Part shown: one piece after another, positions 35,856 through 45,328 of the stretch
Layout of the letters: each line of letters opens with the position of its first letter
Position numbering within the stretch: position 1 is the stretch's first letter
DNA from: Sphingomonas telluris
GTDB lineage: Bacteria; Pseudomonadota; Alphaproteobacteria; Sphingomonadales; Sphingomonadaceae
Assembly: GCF_022568775.1 (NCBI RefSeq)
Contig: NZ_JAKZHW010000001.1
Coordinates: 1,550,001 to 1,614,000, forward strand
Length of the DNA stretch: 64,000 nt
Direction of reading: 5' to 3'
Made by a program: the position numbers and the translations under genes
Notes under the pieces: generated by a model
Told to the model about the DNA's origin: nothing
Seen by the model: only the letters and a program-made list of their open reading frames with translations
Database searches by the model: none

Positions 35856-36691
35856 GCAGGCGTAACCAACTCCGCGAGCCGGCCGCCGTGAAGATCCTGC
35901 TGATCGCGGCGGCCTTCGCCTATTTCGCGATCATGCTCCTGCTGCCGCTGGGCGCAGTGCTGACCGAAGGGCTGAAGAAGGGCTGGGAAGCATGGCTGGC
36001 CGCGGTGAGCGAGCCGGACGCCCGCTCCGCGATCAAGCTGACCCTGCTGGTCGCAGCCATTTCGGTGCCGCTCAACACCGTCTTCGGGATCGCCGCGGCC
36101 TGGCTCATCTCGAAATACAATTTCCGCGGCAAGCCGATGCTGATCACCCTGATCGACCTTCCGTTCTCCGTGTCGCCTGTCGTTTCGGGCCTCGTCTTCG
36201 TGCTGCTGTTCGGCGCTCAGGGTTGGTTCGGGAGCTGGCTTCAGGACCGCGACATCCAGATCATCTTCGCTCTGCCGGGGCTGGTGCTCGCGACCGTCTT
36301 CGTCACCTTTCCCTTCGTCGCCCGCCAGCTGATTCCGCTGATGACCTTCCAGGGCCGGGCGAACGAAGAAGCCGCTCTGACCCTCGGCGCGTCCGGTTGG
36401 CAAACCTTCTGGCGCGTCACCCTTCCGAACATCCGCTTTGCGCTGCTCTATGGCGTCCTGCTATGCAACGCACGCGCGATGGGCGAGTTTGGCGCAGTGA
36501 GCGTGGTGTCCGGACATATACGCGGCGAGACGAACACCATGCCGCTCCACGTCGAGGTTCTCTACAATGAGTACAACTTTGTCGCCGCCTTCGCAGTCGC
36601 CTCCCTCCTCGCGCTCCTCGCCCTCATCACTCTTGCTCTCAAGAGCCTCCTCGAGTGGCGACATCGGGACGAGCTCGCGGCCAGGTTCTGA
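35852..36691 (+). CDS. cysW: Sulfate ABC transporter permease CysW
   Basis: The 279-residue protein has six helices and the EAA loop [21 protein letters not shown], and the CysW-type segment [23 protein letters not shown] 35852 is fixed by the ATGA overlap with cysT. It pairs with CysT to form the pore. The stop lies 1 base before the cysA start. Confidence 0.95.
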   Translation: MSRRNQLREPAAVKILLIAAAFAYFAIMLLLPLGAVLTEGLKKGWEAWLAAVSEPDARSAIKLTLLVAAISVPLNTVFGIAAAWLISKYNFRGKPMLITLIDLPFSVSPVVSGLVFVLLFGAQGWFGSWLQDRDIQIIFALPGLVLATVFVTFPFVARQLIPLMTFQGRANEEAALTLGASGWQTFWRVTLPNIRFALLYGVLLCNARAMGEFGAVSVVSGHIRGETNTMPLHVEVLYNEYNFVAAFAVASLLALLALITLALKSLLEWRHRDELAARF

Positions 36692-36692
36692 C

Positions 36693-37409
36693 ATGTCCAT
36701 TCGTATCGAGCATGTGGCGAAGAGCTTCTCCGCCTATCCGGCGCTGGACGACGTCTCGCTGGAGATCAACGACGGCGAGTTCGTCGCGCTGCTTGGCCCA
36801 TCGGGCTCCGGCAAGACGACGCTTCTGCGGGTGATTGCCGGGCTCGAGGATCCGGAGGGCGGGCGCGTCTGGTTCGGCAAGCGCGACGTCACCGACACGG
36901 CCGCCGCGTCGCGCGGCATCGGCTTCGTCTTCCAGCATTACGCTCTGTTCGGTCACATGACGGTCGCTCAGAACATCGCCTTCGGACTGTCCGTCATGAA
37001 GCGCTCGGAGCGGCCGTCCAAGTCCGACATCCGCGCCCGCGTCGAGGAGCTTCTAGAGCTAGTCCAGCTGCCCGGCCTCGGCTCCCGCTTTCCGAGCGAG
37101 CTGTCCGGCGGCCAGCGGCAGCGGGTCGCGCTCGCTCGTGCCCTGGCGCGCAAGCCGAAGATCCTGCTGCTGGACGAGCCGTTCGGCGCGCTGGATGCGA
37201 AAGTCCGCCGGGAACTGCGTGCCGCCCTTCGCGCAATTCACGACGATCTCGGCCTCACCTCTATCTTCGTGACCCACGATCATGAGGAAGCGTTTACGCT
37301 GGCGGACCGCGTCGCGCTCCTCAATCGCGGCAAGGTCGAGCAGTTCGACACCCCGCAGGAAGTCGAAGCCCGCCCTGCGACCGACTTCGTCCGCGCCTTC
37401 CTGTCCTAA
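36693..37409 (+). CDS. cysA: Sulfate ABC transporter ATP-binding protein CysA (short form)
   Basis: The 238-residue ATPase has Walker [14 protein letters not shown]-loop [12 protein letters not shown] signature [15 protein letters not shown], Walker [13 protein letters not shown] and H-loop VTHDHEEA. It ends right after the nucleotide-binding domain ([15 protein letters not shown]) and lacks the roughly 100-residue TOBE/regulatory domain found in E. coli CysA (365 residues). The start follows the cysW stop by one base. It closes the sulfate operon and overlaps the convergent ppc gene by 4 bases. Confidence 0.95.
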   Translation: MSIRIEHVAKSFSAYPALDDVSLEINDGEFVALLGPSGSGKTTLLRVIAGLEDPEGGRVWFGKRDVTDTAAASRGIGFVFQHYALFGHMTVAQNIAFGLSVMKRSERPSKSDIRARVEELLELVQLPGLGSRFPSELSGGQRQRVALARALARKPKILLLDEPFGALDAKVRRELRAALRAIHDDLGLTSIFVTHDHEEAFTLADRVALLNRGKVEQFDTPQEVEARPATDFVRAFLS

Positions 37410-40120
37410 CCCGAGTTGCGGAGCGCCGTGGCGATCGCGTTGATCGTCAGGTGGATGCCGTCCTGCACCTTCTGATCCGTTTCGCCTGAGCGGAAGCGGC
37501 GCATCAGCTCGATCTGCAGGTGATTGAGCGGCTCGATGTAGGGCAGCCGCAGCTGGATCGAGTTGCGGAGCCGCCGGTTGCGTTCGAGCAGGCTCGTCTC
37601 CCCGGTGATCTCCAGCAGCGCGTCATGGGTGCGGTGCCATTCGTCCCGGATGCGGCCGAACAGATGGTCGCGCATCTTTTCGTCCTCGACCAGCTCGGCG
37701 TAGCGCGCGCTGATCGCAATGTCCGACTTGGCGAGCACCATCGCGATATTGTCGAGCGACGTCCGGAAGAACGGCCAGGCGGCAATCATCTCGCGCAACA
37801 GGCCGAGGTCCTGCGTGGACGAGACGGCTGAGCCGACGCCGTACCAACCGGGCAGCATTACCCGGGCCTGCGCCCAGCTGAAGACCCAGGGGATGGCGCG
37901 CAGATCCTCGATCCGGTCCGACTTCGTACGGCTTGCTGGACGCGAGCCGATGTTGAGCGTCGCGATCTCCGACAGCGGCGTCATCTGGCGGAAGAAGGTC
38001 GGGAAGCCCGGCTCGTCGTAAACGAGGCTGCGATATTCGGAGAAGGAGGCCTGTGAGAGGCGGTCCATCATCGCCGCGAACCGGCCGTGATCCGCTTCGG
38101 AAAGCTCGTCCTGTTCCAGCGATGCGAGCACCGTCGCCGCCGTCATGGCTTCGAGGTTAGTCGCGGCAATATCGGGCGTCGCATACTTCGCCGCGATCAC
38201 CTCGCCCTGCTCCGTGATGCGGATGCGGCCCTGCACCGTGACTTTCGACTGCGCGCGGATGGCGGCGAAGCTCGAACCACCGCCGCGGCCCACCGCGCCG
38301 CCGCGCCCGTGGAAGAGCTGCATGTGCACGCCCGCTTCAGCGAACACGGCCGCGAGCGCCTCGCTCCCCTTGTAGAGGCTCCACACCGACGTGAGATATC
38401 CACCGTCCTTGTTGGAGTCCGAATAGCCGATCATCACCTCGGCGTGCCCGCGCTCTGTGACGGCCGTCATGATCTCCGGCAGCTGGAGCCATTTGCGAAC
38501 CACCTCCGGAGCGCGCTCGAGGTCGGCGATCGTCTCGAACAGCGGCACGGCCATGATGCCCGCATGTGGAGCCTTGGTCGGACTCCAGAGTCCCGCCTCT
38601 TTCAGCAGGAGGTGGACCTCGAGAAGGTCGGACAGCTGCTCCGTCTTTGAAATGACGTGATACTGAATCGCGGCAGGCCCGTAGAGCGCATGCGCCTCGG
38701 CCGCGCCGTGCATGATGGCCAACTCGGTTTGCGTCTGCTCGGAATAGGTGAGGAAGGGGCTCGACAGCAGCCGCTCCGACCCAAGCTCCTTGCGAAGCAG
38801 CGCGACCCTCTCGTCCTCGGACAGCGCGAGATAGTCCGGTTGTACGCCCGCCGTGGCGAGCAGTTCGGCGACCACCTTTTCGTGCACGTTCGAATTCTGG
38901 CGAAGGTCGAGCGTGGCGAGATGGAAGCCGAACGTCTCGACCGTCCGGATGAGCCTGCGCAGAGGCGCGTGCGCGGACAGCAGTCCGTTCCCCTCACAGG
39001 CCAACGCTTCGACGATCGCCTGAAGCTCGGCGCTGAACTCCGCGGGCGAAGCGTACGGCTCGGCCTGCAGACGCGACGGCCGGGGCGGCTCTTTGCCCTT
39101 CTTTGCTTCGTAGGTCGCGGCGAGGCGGGCATAGATGCCGCTGATTGCGCGGCGGTAAGGCTCGTCGGCCCGCGCGGGCGAGGCGTCGTGCGAACGGTCG
39201 GCAAGCGCCCGAAGCTGGGGCGTTACGTTGGCCAGCTCGGCGGAAATCGAAAGCTCGGCGCCCAGCGCATGAACCTCGTCGAGATAGTAGAGCAGCACCG
39301 TGTCCGACGACCGGCCTAGGGCCAGGCGCAGGCTGTCGACCGTCACGTTCGGATTGCCGTCGCGGTCGCCGCCGATCCACGATCCCAGGCGGAGGAAGCT
39401 CTTCGGCCGCCGGCCGAGCACGCCCTCCCACCTGCCGTAGAGCCGGGGCAGAACGGGCAGGAAGATGTCGCGCATGTAGGAGAGCGCGGTTTCGACCTCG
39501 TCCGCGACGAACAGGCGCTCGCGGCGCAGCGGCCGCGTCAGCCACAGGAAAGCGACCTGCCGGGCGAGCGCTTCCTCGACGCGCTCTCCATCCGGAGTCT
39601 CCGAATGGCCTTGGTCCCGAACGCGCATGAGATCGGCGATGCGGTTCTTGTGATCGATCATGCTCTTGCGGCGCACTTCGGTCGGGTGCGCCGTCAGCAC
39701 CGGCATGATCAGGCCGTCGTCGAGCAGCGCCGCGACTTGGTCTTCGCCGACGCCCTCCCCTTTCAGGATCTCCAGCGCTTCGGCCAGCGTCGCATCGGGT
39801 TCGGCAGACTCTGACTGACGGTCCTCCGCAAGGTTCGCCAGCATCGAGAAGAGCATGAAGCCGCGCACGAAATCGAGCGCCTCGTCCTGGCTGAGCGCCG
39901 CAAGGCCGGGATCGACCGCATCGCCGGAAATCAGCCCGCGATAGCGATCGACCGAAGTCGAGCGGATATATTCTATGCGCCTGAACAGGGTGTCGCCGCC
40001 GAAGCGGCGAATGACGTCGCCGAGAATCCGCCCGAGAAACCGGATATCCGGGTTCTGCTCGACCGAGCGCGAGCCGTTCGTGCCCGTGGTCCTCACTGTC
40101 TTGTCCGCGACCTTTTCCAT
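37406..40120 (-). CDS. ppc: Phosphoenolpyruvate carboxylase
   Basis: The 904-residue enzyme carboxylates PEP to oxaloacetate, replenishing the TCA cycle and the aspartate-family pathway. Catalytic motifs are [13 protein letters not shown] (His), [13 protein letters not shown], and [13 protein letters not shown]; the C-terminus ends [14 protein letters not shown], a variant of the usual TxNGIAxGxRNTG. The start is taken at ATG 40120; an in-frame GTG one codon earlier is also possible (AGGGAG about 11-14 bases upstream). It is likely transcribed alone; amtB lies 92 bases upstream on the same strand. Confidence 0.97.
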   Translation of the reverse strand: MEKVADKTVRTTGTNGSRSVEQNPDIRFLGRILGDVIRRFGGDTLFRRIEYIRSTSVDRYRGLISGDAVDPGLAALSQDEALDFVRGFMLFSMLANLAEDRQSESAEPDATLAEALEILKGEGVGEDQVAALLDDGLIMPVLTAHPTEVRRKSMIDHKNRIADLMRVRDQGHSETPDGERVEEALARQVAFLWLTRPLRRERLFVADEVETALSYMRDIFLPVLPRLYGRWEGVLGRRPKSFLRLGSWIGGDRDGNPNVTVDSLRLALGRSSDTVLLYYLDEVHALGAELSISAELANVTPQLRALADRSHDASPARADEPYRRAISGIYARLAATYEAKKGKEPPRPSRLQAEPYASPAEFSAELQAIVEALACEGNGLLSAHAPLRRLIRTVETFGFHLATLDLRQNSNVHEKVVAELLATAGVQPDYLALSEDERVALLRKELGSERLLSSPFLTYSEQTQTELAIMHGAAEAHALYGPAAIQYHVISKTEQLSDLLEVHLLLKEAGLWSPTKAPHAGIMAVPLFETIADLERAPEVVRKWLQLPEIMTAVTERGHAEVMIGYSDSNKDGGYLTSVWSLYKGSEALAAVFAEAGVHMQLFHGRGGAVGRGGGSSFAAIRAQSKVTVQGRIRITEQGEVIAAKYATPDIAATNLEAMTAATVLASLEQDELSEADHGRFAAMMDRLSQASFSEYRSLVYDEPGFPTFFRQMTPLSEIATLNIGSRPASRTKSDRIEDLRAIPWVFSWAQARVMLPGWYGVGSAVSSTQDLGLLREMIAAWPFFRTSLDNIAMVLAKSDIAISARYAELVEDEKMRDHLFGRIRDEWHRTHDALLEITGETSLLERNRRLRNSIQLRLPYIEPLNHLQIELMRRFRSGETDQKVQDGIHLTINAIATALRNSG

Positions 40121-40212
40121 CACGACGCGAACTACTCCCTTAGGAAACGGAAGGAAAACAGACGGGCCGGCACTTTCGTACCGACCCGCCGCACGCACTG
40201 TGAGGTTACGCC

Positions 40213-41637
40213 TCAGAAGTTGTAGGCACGTTCGCCGTGTTCGTTGATGTCCAGGCCCTCACGCTCGGCCTCGGCGGTCGGACGCAGCCCGATCGTCTTG
40301 TCGATGACGAGGAACAGGATGAACGACACGCCACCCGACCATACGAGCGTCGTTCCGATCGCCCACAGCTGCGAGATGATCTGCGCGCTGAGGTCGAACT
40401 TGCCGGGAACGGCGGGAGCGACGGTGTAGTCGATCCAGCCCTGGCCACCCCACGCGGGATTGGCGACGAAGGCCGTGCCGAGGGCGCCGACGATACCGCC
40501 GATGCAGTGCACGCCGAACACGTCCAGCGAGTCATCGTAGCCGAGCGCGTTCTTCACCTTCACGACGAAGATGAAGCACACGACCGATGCTATCGCGCCG
40601 AGGATGATCGATGTGACCGGAGCTGCGAAGCCCGAAGCCGGAGTGATGGCGACGAGGCCGACCACCGCACCGGTTGCCGCACCCAGAAGTGATGGCTTCT
40701 TGTGCACGATTTGCTCGAGCAGAGCCCACGCCAATGCCGCAGCCGCAGTTGCGACATAGGTGTTGATGAACGCCACGGCGGTTATGCCGTTGGCTTCCAG
40801 GTTGGAGCCCGCGTTGAAGCCGAACCAGCCGACCCACAGCAGGCAGGCGCCGATGTAGGTCATCGGCAGCGAGTGCGGGGCGATCAGCTCCGACTTGTAG
40901 CCGATGCGCTTGCCGATCACGAGGCAGCCCATCAGGCCGGCAATGCCGGAGTTGATGTGCACAACCGTTCCGCCGGCGAAGTCGAGAGCGCCCTTGCCGA
41001 AGAGGAATCCTGTGTCGGTCGGGGTAGCCGGCAGGAAGTCCGGGCCGGCCCAGAACCACACCATGTGCGCGATCGGGTAATAGACGATGGTCAGCCACAG
41101 GACGACGAAAAGCATCAGCGGCCAGAACCTGACTCGCTCGGCGAAACCACCCACGATCAGCGCCGGCGTGATACAGGCAAAGGTCATCTGGAAGATGACG
41201 TACGCATATTCCGGGATGTAGACGTGGTTGGAGAAGGTCGCGGCCAGCGTGGTTGCGTCCACGCCCTTCAGGAAGGCCTTGCTGAAGCCGCCGACGAACG
41301 GGCTCCCGCTCGTGAAGGACATCGTGTAGCCCCAGCCGACCCACATCAGCGTCGCGATGCAGACGATCGCGAGGACCTGCATCAGCACCGACAGCATGTT
41401 CTTCGCGCGGACGAGGCCGCCGTAGAACAGGGCCAGCGCGGGAACCGACATCAGCAGCACTAGTGCCGAGCTGGTCAGCATCCAGGCCGTGTCGCCTTTA
41501 TCGACCATGTCCGGTGTTGGAGTGAACGGAGCTGCGGCGGCCGCAGCCGGCGCAGCGTCCTGGGCCAAGGCGGGGGCAGCCGCGAACAGAGCGACCATGC
41601 CCGCTCCCCAGGCCAGCTTCGAAGTTTTACTCAGCAT
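40213..41637 (-). CDS. amtB: Ammonium transporter AmtB
   Basis: The 474-residue protein has a cleavable signal (MLSKTSKLAWGAGMVALFAAAPALAQ) and 11 membrane helices of the Amt/Rh family. Typical pieces are DTAWMLTSSALVLLMSVPAL, FYGGLVRAKNMLSVLMQ, the DFAGGTVVHINSGIAGLMG segment with the twin-His site residue, and FGVHCIGGIVGALGTA with the second His. It conducts ammonium and is gated by GlnK. ATG 41637 is 14 bases from the glnK stop and has GAGGGGG upstream; the larger in-frame reading that crosses glnK is not genuine. Confidence 0.97.
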   Translation of the reverse strand: MLSKTSKLAWGAGMVALFAAAPALAQDAAPAAAAAAPFTPTPDMVDKGDTAWMLTSSALVLLMSVPALALFYGGLVRAKNMLSVLMQVLAIVCIATLMWVGWGYTMSFTSGSPFVGGFSKAFLKGVDATTLAATFSNHVYIPEYAYVIFQMTFACITPALIVGGFAERVRFWPLMLFVVLWLTIVYYPIAHMVWFWAGPDFLPATPTDTGFLFGKGALDFAGGTVVHINSGIAGLMGCLVIGKRIGYKSELIAPHSLPMTYIGACLLWVGWFGFNAGSNLEANGITAVAFINTYVATAAAALAWALLEQIVHKKPSLLGAATGAVVGLVAITPASGFAAPVTSIILGAIASVVCFIFVVKVKNALGYDDSLDVFGVHCIGGIVGALGTAFVANPAWGGQGWIDYTVAPAVPGKFDLSAQIISQLWAIGTTLVWSGGVSFILFLVIDKTIGLRPTAEAEREGLDINEHGERAYNF

Positions 41638-41650
41638 CGATTGCACCCCC

Positions 41651-41989
41651 TCACAGAGCGTCATTGTTCTGCTCGCCGGTCCGGATGCGAACCGCCCGGT
41701 CGACGTCGATGACGAAGATCTTGCCGTCGCCGATCGAGCCGGTTTGCGCGGCTTGGTGGATCGTCTCCACGACGCGGTCGGCGTAGTCGGCGGTGACGAC
41801 GATCTCGAGCCGCAGCTTCGGCACGAGGTTCGTCTCATATTCGGCGCCGCGGTAGATTTCGGTGTGGCCTTTCTGGCGGCCGTATCCGCGTGCCTCGGTC
41901 ACCGTGAGGCCTTGCACGTCGATGCCGCCGAGGGCCTCGCGGACCTCGTCGAGCTTGTGCGGCTTGATGATTGCTAGAACCAGTTTCAT
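41651..41989 (-). CDS. glnK: PII nitrogen regulatory protein GlnK
   Basis: The 112-residue PII protein senses 2-oxoglutarate and ATP/ADP. It has the start MKLVLAIIKPHKLDEVREAL, the T-loop with Tyr51 (RGAEY, the uridylylation site), and the B-loop TGSIGDGKIFVIDVD. Its position immediately before amtB identifies it as the GlnK-type PII that blocks AmtB when ammonium is plentiful. It is the second gene of the TorF-porin/glnK/amtB operon. Confidence 0.97.
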   Translation of the reverse strand: MKLVLAIIKPHKLDEVREALGGIDVQGLTVTEARGYGRQKGHTEIYRGAEYETNLVPKLRLEIVVTADYADRVVETIHQAAQTGSIGDGKIFVIDVDRAVRIRTGEQNNDAL

Positions 41990-42005
41990 GCAGCCCCTCT
42001 CCTCG

Positions 42006-42752
42006 TCAGAAAGCCACGCCGAGGGACGCCACGACGCCCGCCTTCGAGACGTTGCGGTTATCGCCGTACAGGGTCGTATCGGTGTCGACGTATGCAATGC
42101 CCAACGTCACGTTCTTGTGAGTGACCGACGCGCCGAGGCTCCAGTCGGTATATTCCTCACCGAACGTGATGTAGTTCTTCTCGAAGCTGTGCCCGAGGTG
42201 TCCGGTCAGCGAGACGGGCGTCTTCGGAATGGCGAAGCTGGCGTCGCCCGCGAGGTACAGCCCCGACTCCTTGTGGACGCCGTCGAGGGTCAGCGCCTTT
42301 TGCTTGGGCGCCCAGTTCACCGTGCCCTTGAGAGTCGCCGGACCTATCGCCTGGCTGACCGAGATGTAGGGCTCGGCGAAGTCCGTGTTCGCGCCGTGCG
42401 AGCCAGGATAGTAGTAGTAGAGGACGCCGCCATCGACGGTCGTCGATCCGAACGTCTTCTTGTAGCCGACGATCAGGTCGAGCTCGGCATCGCTGCCGTT
42501 GGCGACGTAATCGTCGATCGAAGATCCCCACACCGTCCCGTAGAAACCGGACGCGTGGCTGACGCTGATGGTGCCCTGGATGGCGAAGCGCCGATTGGTC
42601 TGTGAAATGCCGCGGAACCGATAGTCGGAAACGACGGTAGCCCCGCCGTTGACTGCAAATCCCGCACCCAGATCTTCAGCGGCCGCGGGGGCCGCGACCA
42701 GTACTGTGAGTAATGAAATCGCGTAACAAGAAACCCGAGCGAAACGTGACAT
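42006..42752 (-). CDS. TorF-family putative porin
   Basis: The 248-residue product has a signal peptide (cleavage after AAPAAAE), a DYRFRGISQTNRRFAIQG segment diagnostic of the TorF/TIGR02001 family, alternating beta strands and a C-terminal Phe, as in a small outer-membrane barrel. Members commonly precede glnK-amtB in Proteobacteria, suggesting nitrogen-source uptake, possibly of ammonium or amines. The stop is 16 bases before glnK, so the three genes are co-transcribed. Confidence 0.9.
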   Translation of the reverse strand: MSRFARVSCYAISLLTVLVAAPAAAEDLGAGFAVNGGATVVSDYRFRGISQTNRRFAIQGTISVSHASGFYGTVWGSSIDDYVANGSDAELDLIVGYKKTFGSTTVDGGVLYYYYPGSHGANTDFAEPYISVSQAIGPATLKGTVNWAPKQKALTLDGVHKESGLYLAGDASFAIPKTPVSLTGHLGHSFEKNYITFGEEYTDWSLGASVTHKNVTLGIAYVDTDTTLYGDNRNVSKAGVVASLGVAF

Positions 42753-42890
42753 TGAGGTACCTCCGCAGGAAGTTGGCCGGCATCCTCTCTCCCAGCCTCA
42801 GCCACGCTTCCGGCGCCGCATCAGCTGCAACAAAATGGACACATTCTTGCTGCAGCGCACAATGCGAAATGTTCACGCTAACATGGCAAT

Positions 42891-42903
42891 GGTGCAGTGC
42901 ACC
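42891..42903. promoter_or_regulatory. GGTGCA/TGCACC dyad upstream of the nitrogen operon
   Basis: GGTGCA-G-TGCACC is a perfect 6-bp inverted repeat 139 bases before the TorF gene. NtrC sites have GCAC/GTGC arms but wider spacing, so NtrC binding is only a possibility. No convincing sigma-54 promoter was found by eye. Confidence 0.3.
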
Positions 42904-42931
42904 GATTGACAGGATCGAAAATCGGACCCGT

Positions 42932-44092
42932 TCAGGATCCCAAAGTGCTGAATCCGCGGGCCAAATCCGCGATCAGGTCGTCGGCGTCTTCGAGGCCCAC
43001 GGACATGCGCAACAGGTCCGGAGCAATGCCCGCCTCCCTCTGCGCGTCGGGTGACATGCCGCGATGAGTCATCGTCGACGGCGTGCAGATCAGAGTCGAA
43101 AACCCGCCCAAAGACGACGCAAGCGTGATGAGATCGAGGGCGGCGACGAATCGGTCCGCACTCGGCTTCCCGCCCCGCAGTTCGAAGCTCAGCATGAAGC
43201 CGGGCCCGGACTGCTGCAGTGCAACAATTTCAGCGGCTTTCGAAGAGCTTAGGCCGGGGAAATAGACGGCCTGCACCTCCGGCTTCTGGCTCAGCCATTC
43301 GGCAATGCGGGCGGCGCTGGCTTCCTGCCGGTCGAGACGCAGAGGAAGCGTCCGAAGACCACGAACGATCTGGGACGAATCGAAGGCCGAGCCGTTAAGG
43401 CCCGCCGCGTTCGACCACCATTCCAGCTCCTCGACTAGCGCCGGGTCGGAGGCGAGCAACGCGCCGCCGAACAGGTCGGCATGACCGTTGAGGATCTTCG
43501 TGGTCGAATGGAGGACAAGGTCGCAGCCGAGGTCGAGCGGCCTCTGCCGAAGCGGTGAGGCCAGCGTGTTGTCGGCAATCGTCAGTGCGCCGCGGCCTTT
43601 GCCGGCGGATGCTCGCCTGCGGATGTCGGTGATGCGCATCAGCGGATTGCTGGGGGTCTCGATCCACAGCAGCGCGAGCTGGTCCTGAAGAGCCGCATCG
43701 AACGCCTCGTCGTTCGTCAGATCGACGAAGCTGCAGCGGATCTTCCCCTGCCGCTCGATGGCCTCGAGCAGCCGGTAAGTCCCGCCGTAGCAATCATGCG
43801 GCGCAACGACCCGCGCACCGGTGGGCAGCCGCAGCAACGCGAGAAGCGCCGCGGCCTGCCCGCTGTTCGTAACCACGCCGCCTACCGCGCCTTCGAGCTC
43901 GGCGAGCGTGCGGACGAGCATCGCGCGGTTCGGATTGACCGTACGCGAATAATCGAAGGCCGGTTTGTCGTCGGGACTGGCCCATTCGAACGTGTCCGTT
44001 GGCCAGATCGCCGGCCCGACGCTGCCATAGGCAGGATCGAGTTCCGGGTGAGCCGCAGCGACGATCGTCGCCGGTTTCTTCGGCTTGCTCAT
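42932..44092 (-). CDS. Cys/Met-metabolism PLP enzyme (cystathionine gamma-synthase/O-succinylhomoserine sulfhydrylase type)
   Basis: The 386-residue protein belongs to the trans-sulfuration PLP family: the PLP lysine is in LVLHSTTKILNGHADLFGG, the catalytic-site Tyr in FDYSRTVNPNRAML, and the PLP Asp in GALTIADNTLASP. With the preceding homoserine acyltransferase it should make cystathionine or homocysteine for methionine. Which thiol it uses (cysteine or sulfide) cannot be decided. The start overlaps the acyltransferase stop by ATGA. The C-terminal GFSTLGS codons include a GGATCC that is coding. Confidence 0.88.
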   Translation of the reverse strand: MSKPKKPATIVAAAHPELDPAYGSVGPAIWPTDTFEWASPDDKPAFDYSRTVNPNRAMLVRTLAELEGAVGGVVTNSGQAAALLALLRLPTGARVVAPHDCYGGTYRLLEAIERQGKIRCSFVDLTNDEAFDAALQDQLALLWIETPSNPLMRITDIRRRASAGKGRGALTIADNTLASPLRQRPLDLGCDLVLHSTTKILNGHADLFGGALLASDPALVEELEWWSNAAGLNGSAFDSSQIVRGLRTLPLRLDRQEASAARIAEWLSQKPEVQAVYFPGLSSSKAAEIVALQQSGPGFMLSFELRGGKPSADRFVAALDLITLASSLGGFSTLICTPSTMTHRGMSPDAQREAGIAPDLLRMSVGLEDADDLIADLARGFSTLGS

Positions 44093-45111
44093 CCGCGGGC
44101 GGCCAGGAACGGCTCGATCAGCCGCCCGACGCGCTCGGCTTCCTTCAGGAACATGTCATGGCCGTAAAGCGAGTCGAGCAAGTGCAGCTCGGCCTTATCA
44201 CCCAGACGGTCCGCAAGAAGGCGCAATTGCGCCGCGAAAACCAGCTGATCGCTCTCGGCGCCGATGATCAGGCAGGGCGCATCGACCTTCGAGGAATCGA
44301 CGCCGTGCCGGTCGATCGAGGCTGACAGGCTAAGGAACCGACCGGGCGACATGACAGACCGGAATGCTTGCCCGCGCGAGCGCAAATAGGCGCCCGGCTC
44401 GGAGCAGCAGAGCGTGCTGTCGTCCTCGATGCCGCCCTCGAACCGCTCCCCGAATTCCTCGGGCGTGCGATAGGTGAGCATCGCGAGACCGCGGGCAATC
44501 GACAAAGCTTCATCGCCGCAGCCTGCGAGCTGCCCCAAGGCGACGATACGGCGCTGGAGTTCGCGCGCGGCGGTGCTCGCCGGATGCGGTTCGTCCGCGG
44601 CGGAGACAATGACGAGGCGCTCGACGAGTTCCGGCTTCGCTTCCGCCAGCGCGAGGCCGACCATTGCGCCGTACGAGGCGCCGACAATCACGACGGGGCG
44701 ATCCACTTTGATGACGTCGAGGGCCGCGGCGAGAACCTGTGCCTGGTGGGCGGTCGACGGTGCCGCCGCGCCGCTGTCGTCGGCCGCGAAGTCCACGCCG
44801 ATGATGTAGAAGCGGCTTGGATCGATGGAACGGCCCTCGCCGACGAGGTTCGACCACCAGCCCGGCGTTCCGTCGGGCTTCAGTGCCGGGAAGCAGTTCG
44901 CGGAAATGCCGCCAAGGACGACGACGGGTGGATTGACCGGATCGCCGAGCGCCGACGCGCGGACGTTCTCGCCGAATTGGCGAAGCGCCACAGGCACGGG
45001 AACGTCGAACAGCGCGAGCTCGGCGCGCGGAGTCGCTTCAGGACATCGCCCTTCGGAGAAGATCTCTTGCGCACTGTCGATTTCGAGGCGCGGCAACACG
45101 GACAGCTCCAT
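44089..45111 (-). CDS. metX: Homoserine O-acyltransferase, MetX type
   Basis: The 340-residue alpha/beta-hydrolase-fold protein has the nucleophile in VIVGASYGAMVGLALAEAKP, Asp in LIIGAESDQLVF and His in SLYGHDMFLKE, in the order of MetX. WWSNLVGEGRSIDPSRFYII is family-like. The elbow reads GASYGA rather than the usual GGSMGG, as in succinyl-CoA-preferring MetX relatives (Xanthomonas type), so succinyl rather than acetyl transfer is possible. It lies behind a SAM-riboswitch-like leader and is coupled to the downstream PLP enzyme, giving a methionine operon. Confidence 0.82.
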   Translation of the reverse strand: MELSVLPRLEIDSAQEIFSEGRCPEATPRAELALFDVPVPVALRQFGENVRASALGDPVNPPVVVLGGISANCFPALKPDGTPGWWSNLVGEGRSIDPSRFYIIGVDFAADDSGAAAPSTAHQAQVLAAALDVIKVDRPVVIVGASYGAMVGLALAEAKPELVERLVIVSAADEPHPASTAARELQRRIVALGQLAGCGDEALSIARGLAMLTYRTPEEFGERFEGGIEDDSTLCCSEPGAYLRSRGQAFRSVMSPGRFLSLSASIDRHGVDSSKVDAPCLIIGAESDQLVFAAQLRLLADRLGDKAELHLLDSLYGHDMFLKEAERVGRLIEPFLAARG

Positions 45112-45173
45112 AACCCTTCCTTCTGGAGCCGGGTCGATACTGCCTCATGAGCCCGCTTCGTTGCCCTTCGGCC

Positions 45174-45262
45174 GCATCGCCCCTGCTCGGGACTGCCACC
45201 TTGCCCGGGCGGGCAGGTTGGCGTGGGTCGTTGGCTTTTGGCCGCCAGCCCACTCTTGATGC
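45174..45262 (-). promoter_or_regulatory. SAM riboswitch-like element (SAM-I/IV clan) upstream of metX
   Basis: On the minus strand a P1 stem GCATC/GATGC closes an 89-base element. It contains ATCAAGAG, a P2 hairpin (GTGGG/CCCAC with inner TGGC/GCCA), the conserved GCCAACC, a P3 hairpin (CCTGCCCG/CGGGCAAGG), AAGGTGGCAGTCCC, and a short P4 (CCC/GGG). Order and core words match SAM-I-type S-box RNAs. It precedes metX by 62 bases, so SAM would repress methionine synthesis. Confidence 0.65.
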
Positions 45263-45286
45263 TTCCCGCGCCACCGAAAGGACGCG

Positions 45287-45297
45287 TTGGATCCCAA
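45287..45297. promoter_or_regulatory. TTGGATCCCAA site upstream of the metX leader
   Basis: GTTGGATCCCAAC lies 25 bases upstream of the riboswitch-like element, probably over the metX promoter. The 11-base core is identical to the site at 32343-32356 before the sulfate genes. Confidence 0.5.
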
Positions 45298-45328
45298 CTA
45301 TGCTGCGACGCAGCTTAACGTCAAGTTA

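Noticed and set aside
42934..42943. GGATCCCAAA near the end of the methionine PLP enzyme as an operator
   Set aside because: It lies in the last codons of the gene with no promoter nearby; counted as background for the palindrome finding.
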